From NCBI GenBank assembly GCA_902761055.1, contig CACWIS010000004.1, forward strand, positions 121,161 to 185,160: a stretch of 64,000 bases of DNA. The letters are read 5' to 3'. The stretch comes from Oscillospiraceae bacterium (GTDB taxonomy: Bacteria > Bacillota > Clostridia > Oscillospirales > Oscillospiraceae). Positions 60,986 to 64,000 of this stretch are shown piece by piece. Position 1 is the stretch's first letter. Each line of letters opens with the position of its first letter. The notes beneath the pieces were generated by a model. The model did no database searches and was not told the origin of the DNA. It was given only the letters and a program-made list of their open reading frames with translations. Position numbers and translations under genes: made by a program.

Positions 60986-61357
60986 AGGAAGACCATCTCC
61001 AAATGGGAAAACGGCAAGTGTATGCCGGATTACAGCGTGATCGAGGCGCTCTGTCAGGCGCTGTCCATAACGCTTCCCGAGCTGATGGACGGCGAGGATG
61101 CGGCAGAGGACAGCGTGCGGGTCTATGACGACACGCAGATGCTCGATCTGCTGCGGCGCACGCAGGAGCTGGAAAAGCAGAAGGGCGTGCTCTACGGCCT
61201 GATACTGATCGTGCTTGGAATCGCCTGCAGCGCGCTTTCCGCGACCACCGGCGGCTCCGAGGTGCAGGACTTCGTATCCGGGCTCCTGATGGGGCTATCC
61301 ATTGTGGAAATGCTGGCAGGCATTGCAGTCATCGGTAAAAAGCTCCTCCGGGGATAA
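60986..61357 (+). pseudogene. 5'-truncated XRE-family regulator with C-terminal membrane helices
   Basis: The sequence reads KTISKWENGKCMPDYSVIEA, the second half of a Cro/C1-type HTH, then LCQALSITLPELMDGE and a linker. A hydrophobic C-terminus with two helices follows (LILIVLGIACSALSAT and LLMGLSIVEMLAGIAVI). The first 25-30 residues of the HTH (first helix and start of the second) are missing; the repeat array stands in their place. An in-frame upstream extension through the repeats exists, but it does not restore the HTH. Likely a dead copy of a membrane-bound HTH regulator common in Clostridia. Confidence 0.75.
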
Positions 61358-61469
61358 CGCGCCGTTAGTCGCCGGTTTGCTTGAAAAGATAACGACGGGC
61401 TGATATAATAAAATCAATCCGGTATATTGAAAGTGTTTCACACACAAAGAGCATGGAAGGATGATTTCG

Positions 61470-62241
61470 ATGTATCTGTCAGGCCATTTCCGCTCCATTG
61501 CCCGCAAGGCGCTCCGCGGCTTCTGGACGCTGACGATCGGCGTAACGCTGCTGGCCGCGCTGCTGGGCAGCGGGGTAGTTCGCATCCGGCAGTGCCTCCG
61601 GAGGGCGCATAACCCACAGTTATCAGGATCCCGGCGAATACTACAGCGTCTATATTGAGGAACCAGGCTTCAGCATGTCGCGCACCTTTCTGAATACGCC
61701 GGCAATTACCCGCGCGCTGACCATAATTGTGCCGGTCATCACAGTGCTGGCGGTAATTCAGCTGCTGATCGGCGGCGCAATCGAGCTGGGACTGAAGCGC
61801 TACAACCTCGACCTGCTCACGCATGAAAACCCGCCCGCCTTCGCCACGCTGTTTTCCCGCTTCAGTATTTGGGGACGGGCGTTTGGCCTGCGTTTCATGA
61901 CCACGCTGCTGACCTTTCTATGGTCGCTTTTGTTCATTGTTCCGGGTATTATCGCAAGCTATCGCTATGCGCTTGCGCCCTATCTAATGGCTGAGAACCC
62001 GGATATGGACGTGATGGAGGCCATTGCCCGCTCCAAGGAGCTGATGGACGGCAACAAGGGGCGGCTGTTCTGCCTGCAGCTGAGCTTCATTGGCTGGAGC
62101 CTGCTGTGCGTGCTGACGCTGGGCATTGGGTATCTTTGGCTCGCACCCTATCAGAACGCCGCCGAGGCCGCTTTTTATCTTGAGGTAACCGGTCGCACGG
62201 ACGCGATGCCCCGGCCTGATCTGACCGCAGACGCGGAATAA
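61470..62241 (+). pseudogene. DUF975 membrane protein gene with a frameshift
   Basis: The ATG at 61470 (AAGGA upstream) gives YLSGHFRSIARKALRGFW and LTIGVTLLAALLG, the typical DUF975 beginning. The frame then runs into unrelated residues and stops at about 61658. The correct continuation is in another frame: YQDPGEYYSVYIEEPGFSMS, then the long part from 61675 with IELGLKRYNLDL, FLWSLLFIVPGIIASYRYAL and MDGNKGRLFCLQLSFIGW. One surplus base near 61577-61582 would join them. This is either a real frameshift or a sequence error. The paralogue at 7957-8877 is intact. Confidence 0.8.
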
Positions 62242-62260
62242 ACTGTAAAGGACGAAAAAT

Positions 62261-62797
62261 ATGAAGGAAAATCGAAAGCTGCTCAAGGAAGTGCTTCGGG
62301 ATGTTCAGAAGGATATGACGGACGAAGAGGTGCTAGCGCTGCTGGCGGACAGCCGCGTATCCGTCAATCCGGCTGAGGAAAAGGCAAAGTACACCCTCGG
62401 CCAGCGGGCGGCAGACGCGATCGCCAAGTTTGCCGGCAGCTGGGCGTTCATCTTCTCGTTCACCGGCGGGCTGGTGCTGTGGATGGTCATCAACACGGTG
62501 CTGGCAACCCGCGCTTTTGATCCGTATCCGTTCATCTTGCTGAACCTTGTGCTGTCCTGCATCGCGGCTATTCAGGCGCCGCTGATCATGATGAGCCAGA
62601 ATCGACAGGAGGAAAAGGATCGCCGCCGCGCCGAGAACGACTACAAGGTCAACCTGAAAACCGAGATCATGATCGAGGATCTCTACGACAAGGTCAACGC
62701 CATTCTGGCCAAGCAGTCGGCGCTGGAAAAGCGGCTGAATCAGCAGAATAGTGAAGCAGCCTCAGGCGCTGCATCGAACGAACCGAAAAAAAGCTGA
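62261..62797 (+). CDS. DUF1003 membrane protein
   Basis: A 178-residue DUF1003 protein: a charged N-terminus, two membrane helices (about 58-80 and 88-108; GSWAFIFSFTGGLVLWMVIN and FILLNLVLSCIAAIQAPLIM) and the diagnostic MMSQNRQEEKDRRRAENDY that follows. A C-terminal coiled coil (about 130-165) carries KVNAILAKQSALEKRL. The function is unknown. It looks intact, 19 bp after the frameshifted DUF975 gene, with AAGGACG before the ATG. Confidence 0.9.
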   Translation: MKENRKLLKEVLRDVQKDMTDEEVLALLADSRVSVNPAEEKAKYTLGQRAADAIAKFAGSWAFIFSFTGGLVLWMVINTVLATRAFDPYPFILLNLVLSCIAAIQAPLIMMSQNRQEEKDRRRAENDYKVNLKTEIMIEDLYDKVNAILAKQSALEKRLNQQNSEAASGAASNEPKKS

Positions 62798-62848
62798 AGC
62801 ATTTCTATGCTGAGCTCTCAGTTTGCAGTATCTTCGTTTTACCTGACT

Positions 62849-63034
62849 TCATTTCAGAGGAGTGTCATGTCGCGTCCGATTTTTCATGAACTCCAGATAG
62901 AGGCTGTACAGCACGGCGCAGACAGGGACGCTGAAAAGCATTCCAAGAATGCCGAACACCTCGCCGTCCTCCCGCCAGCCCACAACGTGCCGTCCGGAGG
63001 ACGCGCCGATATCGATTGCAAGGAAGTATTTCAT
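62849..63034 (-). pseudogene. Chimeric ORF: rhamnulokinase start joined to AI-2E transporter end
   Basis: The 61-codon frame begins MKYFLAIDIGASSGRHVVG, which is the N-terminus of rhamnulokinase (RhaB). It changes at about codon 24-26 (position 62955-62965) to FGILGMLFSVPVCAVLYSLY, the last helix and tail of an AI-2E/PerM-family transporter. Neither protein can be complete. The frame is kept across the join. This is most easily read as a deletion or recombination between two minus-strand genes, or as an assembly join. Confidence 0.72.
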
Positions 63035-63240
63035 TCATTCAATTCTGGGGAAAAATGCAGCGACAGGATATCCAAGTTGCCCTCCGTTACCGTCAGACAA
63101 AGCGCGGCATGGGGATGGCCTTGAGGAATCGTCAGCGATGCAGCCGCCCATTTTTCAGAACGGAAGGCTACGCTTCCAAAGTTTCTGTCGTTGATTTTAA
63201 TATGATCCGCCCATTGCCTCTCGTGGTCACACGCAGTACG
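63031..63240 (-). pseudogene. 3' fragment of an unidentified gene preceding the rhaB start
   Basis: In the minus-strand frame ending at 63031, about 70 codons read as protein: WADHIKINDRNFGSVAFRSE, then ASLTIPQGHPHAALCLTVTE and SLHFSPELNE. The stop overlaps the rhaB-like ATG (ATGA at 63031-63034), the normal form of an operon junction, so this is the true end of the gene before rhaB. It is cut off upstream near 63240-63260, where the A/T-rich segment begins and an in-frame stop appears. I do not recognise the family. Confidence 0.6.
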
Positions 63241-63469
63241 GTATTGCCCTAATAAAAATTACAATCCAGATGTAAATCAGGTCCATGTTGTTTTGTTTGA
63301 TTCTGCATCCACATATTCAGGAATGGGAGCCGAAAGCAGGAGTGGCAACAGTAATGTGCAGAAAAACAAAGAGGTCAATGCTGACAATAAATATGGGATT
63401 GATGTGATTCTAATGAATCACAACATGCCAAATATTCAAAATGTAATCGATCTTTTAGGAGGTGATTAA
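63206..63469 (+). pseudogene. 3' fragment of a plus-strand gene, unidentified
   Basis: An open frame without its own start codon; from about 63250 it reads YNPDVNQVHVVLFDSAS, then YSGMGAESRSGNSNV, DNKYGIDVILMNHNMPN and IDLLGGD before TAA at 63467-63469. The composition is A/T-rich and Asn-rich, unlike the chromosomal genes before 60 kb. The 5' end is missing at the junction near 63240. AGGAGGTGA near its stop serves the next ORF, so the two were an operon. Confidence 0.55.
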
Positions 63470-63471
63470 AA

Positions 63472-63906
63472 ATGAAATTTCGTATCATTTCAGCATGTAT
63501 GATAGCGTCATTATTCTTAACTTTCTTTGCATCCTCACGTTCGGAAAACGATTTACCTCAAGCCGAACTTCTATCTTATGATTATTCTTATAACACTAAC
63601 TTTGGTATCGGATATCAAACAAATACCGAATTAGAACGATCCGATATCAAAAATAATCAGTGGAATGATGAAGACAAAAGGATCAAGCTATGGTTAAGAA
63701 TTCATATATTGACTCCCCAAAATGGTGAATGGAATCATCCGCAGCAGTATTGCCAGGCAATCAATGTAACCAATGTAAAGGTTAGCAGTACCTGCCTCCA
63801 AGACATCCATTATCGTCCTGAACTTCTACCTTCTTCCAACGCGCTTCCTCTCAACTGCTCTCCTACAACAAATTCTCTTTCATTTCAAACATCCCCTCTG
63901 AAATAG
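63472..63906 (+). CDS. A/T-rich secreted protein, unknown
   Basis: A 144-residue ORF with a clear signal peptide (residues 1-22: basic start, hydrophobic IISACMIASLFLTFFAS) and an Asn/Asp/Tyr-rich mature part. The last 35 residues (from about SSTCLQDI) are low in structure and may be a frameshifted or neutral tail. I recognise no family. AGGAGGTGA lies 8 bp before the ATG. GC content and codon use differ sharply from the rest of the window, a sign of recent transfer or of a foreign segment. Confidence 0.55.
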   Translation: MKFRIISACMIASLFLTFFASSRSENDLPQAELLSYDYSYNTNFGIGYQTNTELERSDIKNNQWNDEDKRIKLWLRIHILTPQNGEWNHPQQYCQAINVTNVKVSSTCLQDIHYRPELLPSSNALPLNCSPTTNSLSFQTSPLK

Positions 63907-63908
63907 AA

Positions 63909-63933
63909 AGCGCCCCGCGGATGGCAGGGCGCT
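63909..63933. terminator. Hairpin between the secreted ORF and the last gene
   Basis: A 7-bp stem AGCGCCC / GGGCGCT (63909-63915 and 63927-63933) just after the stop of the secreted ORF. The T tail is weak on both strands. Confidence 0.45.
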
Positions 63934-63945
63934 GTGGTGGTTATT

Positions 63946-64000
63946 TTATCCTTCGATCTGGATCGTTTTATGCTCCGGAAGCGCCACCGGCTTCTCTTTC
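63946..64000 (-). CDS. 3' end of a minus-strand gene, perhaps Hsp20
   Basis: Only the last 17 codons are inside the window (KEKPVALPEHKTIQIEG, then TAA at 63946-63948). The short Lys/Pro-rich lead into a terminal I-x-I-E-G strand resembles the C-terminus of Hsp20/alpha-crystallin chaperones, where an I-x-I motif is typical. This is a weak inference from a very short piece. Confidence 0.35.
   Translation of the reverse strand, partial: KEKPVALPEHKTIQIEG

Noticed and set aside
62807-63252. Several plus-strand ORFs over the rhaB/AI-2E region
   Set aside because: The minus strand carries the recognisable protein sequences; the plus-strand frames are shadows.

Overview
The window is about 64 kb of high-GC DNA from what looks like an anaerobic, endospore-forming member of the Bacillota (class Clostridia; an Oscillospirales-type gut lineage is my inference). 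The evidence is the set of sporulation genes (spoIIE, spoIIP, spoIIAA-spoIIAB-sigF), Bacillota-style control elements (a T-box before valS, a probable 6S RNA, many sigma-A promoters with 17-bp spacers, A/T-flanked GC-rich terminators), oxygen-protection genes typical of anaerobes (reverse rubrerythrin, rubredoxin) and a Na+-pumping oxaloacetate decarboxylase. No rRNA, tRNA, CRISPR array, integrase or complete insertion sequence was seen.

Layout. 1-7.9 kb: the 3'-truncated spoIIE (minus), then ahcY and a tight operon mgtE / AEC transporter / DUF1643 / omega-amidase-like hydrolase / NUDIX. 8-12.3 kb (minus): a zinc-ribbon DUF975 membrane protein and the split decarboxylase operon (carboxyltransferase, OadG-like, biotin carrier, OadB). 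12.5-16.6 kb (minus): cell wall genes (four-SH3b NlpC/P60 hydrolase, a small unknown protein with a near-consensus promoter, a class A PBP). 16.8-21 kb: two small proteins, probable 6S RNA, gdhA, galM and the long-form hibernation factor hpf. 21.3-28.8 kb: nadE and glyS (minus), a membrane-anchored polysaccharide deacetylase, coaX, hypB and a HAD phosphatase. 28.8-31.3 kb: an A/T-richer island with one gene, a TIR / Pro-rich linker / transmembrane / large C-terminal domain protein. 31.3-45.4 kb: rsmG, a TSCPD protein, spoIIP, an oxidative-stress operon (reverse rubrerythrin, PPC/DUF296, short rubredoxin), a two-gene membrane/TPR-LRR unit, dut, degV, a large polytopic membrane protein, DUF554, a zinc-ribbon protein, glnS and a thioredoxin reductase-like/thioredoxin pair. 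45.4-60.7 kb: T-box and valS, the spoIIA operon, a PcrA helicase that looks leaderless, a FliB-like protein, prfC, a cyclodeaminase-like protein, a sirtuin, a TagA/WecG glycosyltransferase, tmk, a tiny Cys/Gly protein, mltG and a U32 peptidase that ends early.

60.7-64 kb is different: it has lower and uneven GC, six short direct repeats, a 5'-truncated XRE regulator, a frameshifted DUF975 gene, an intact DUF1003 gene, a chimeric rhaB/AI-2E-transporter ORF, gene ends without beginnings and an A/T-rich secreted ORF. It reads as a recombination scar or degraded accessory segment; an assembly junction cannot be excluded.

The most noteworthy observations are the TIR-transmembrane protein and its island, the GGGTGCATTT repeat array fused to a broken regulator, the chimeric rhaB/AI-2E ORF, a NAD synthetase whose glutaminase domain has lost its catalytic Cys and apparently its Lys, a thioredoxin reductase-like protein without the NADPH phosphate motif (probably ferredoxin-linked), and the uncharacterised TPR-LRR envelope pair behind an 11-bp direct-repeat operator.
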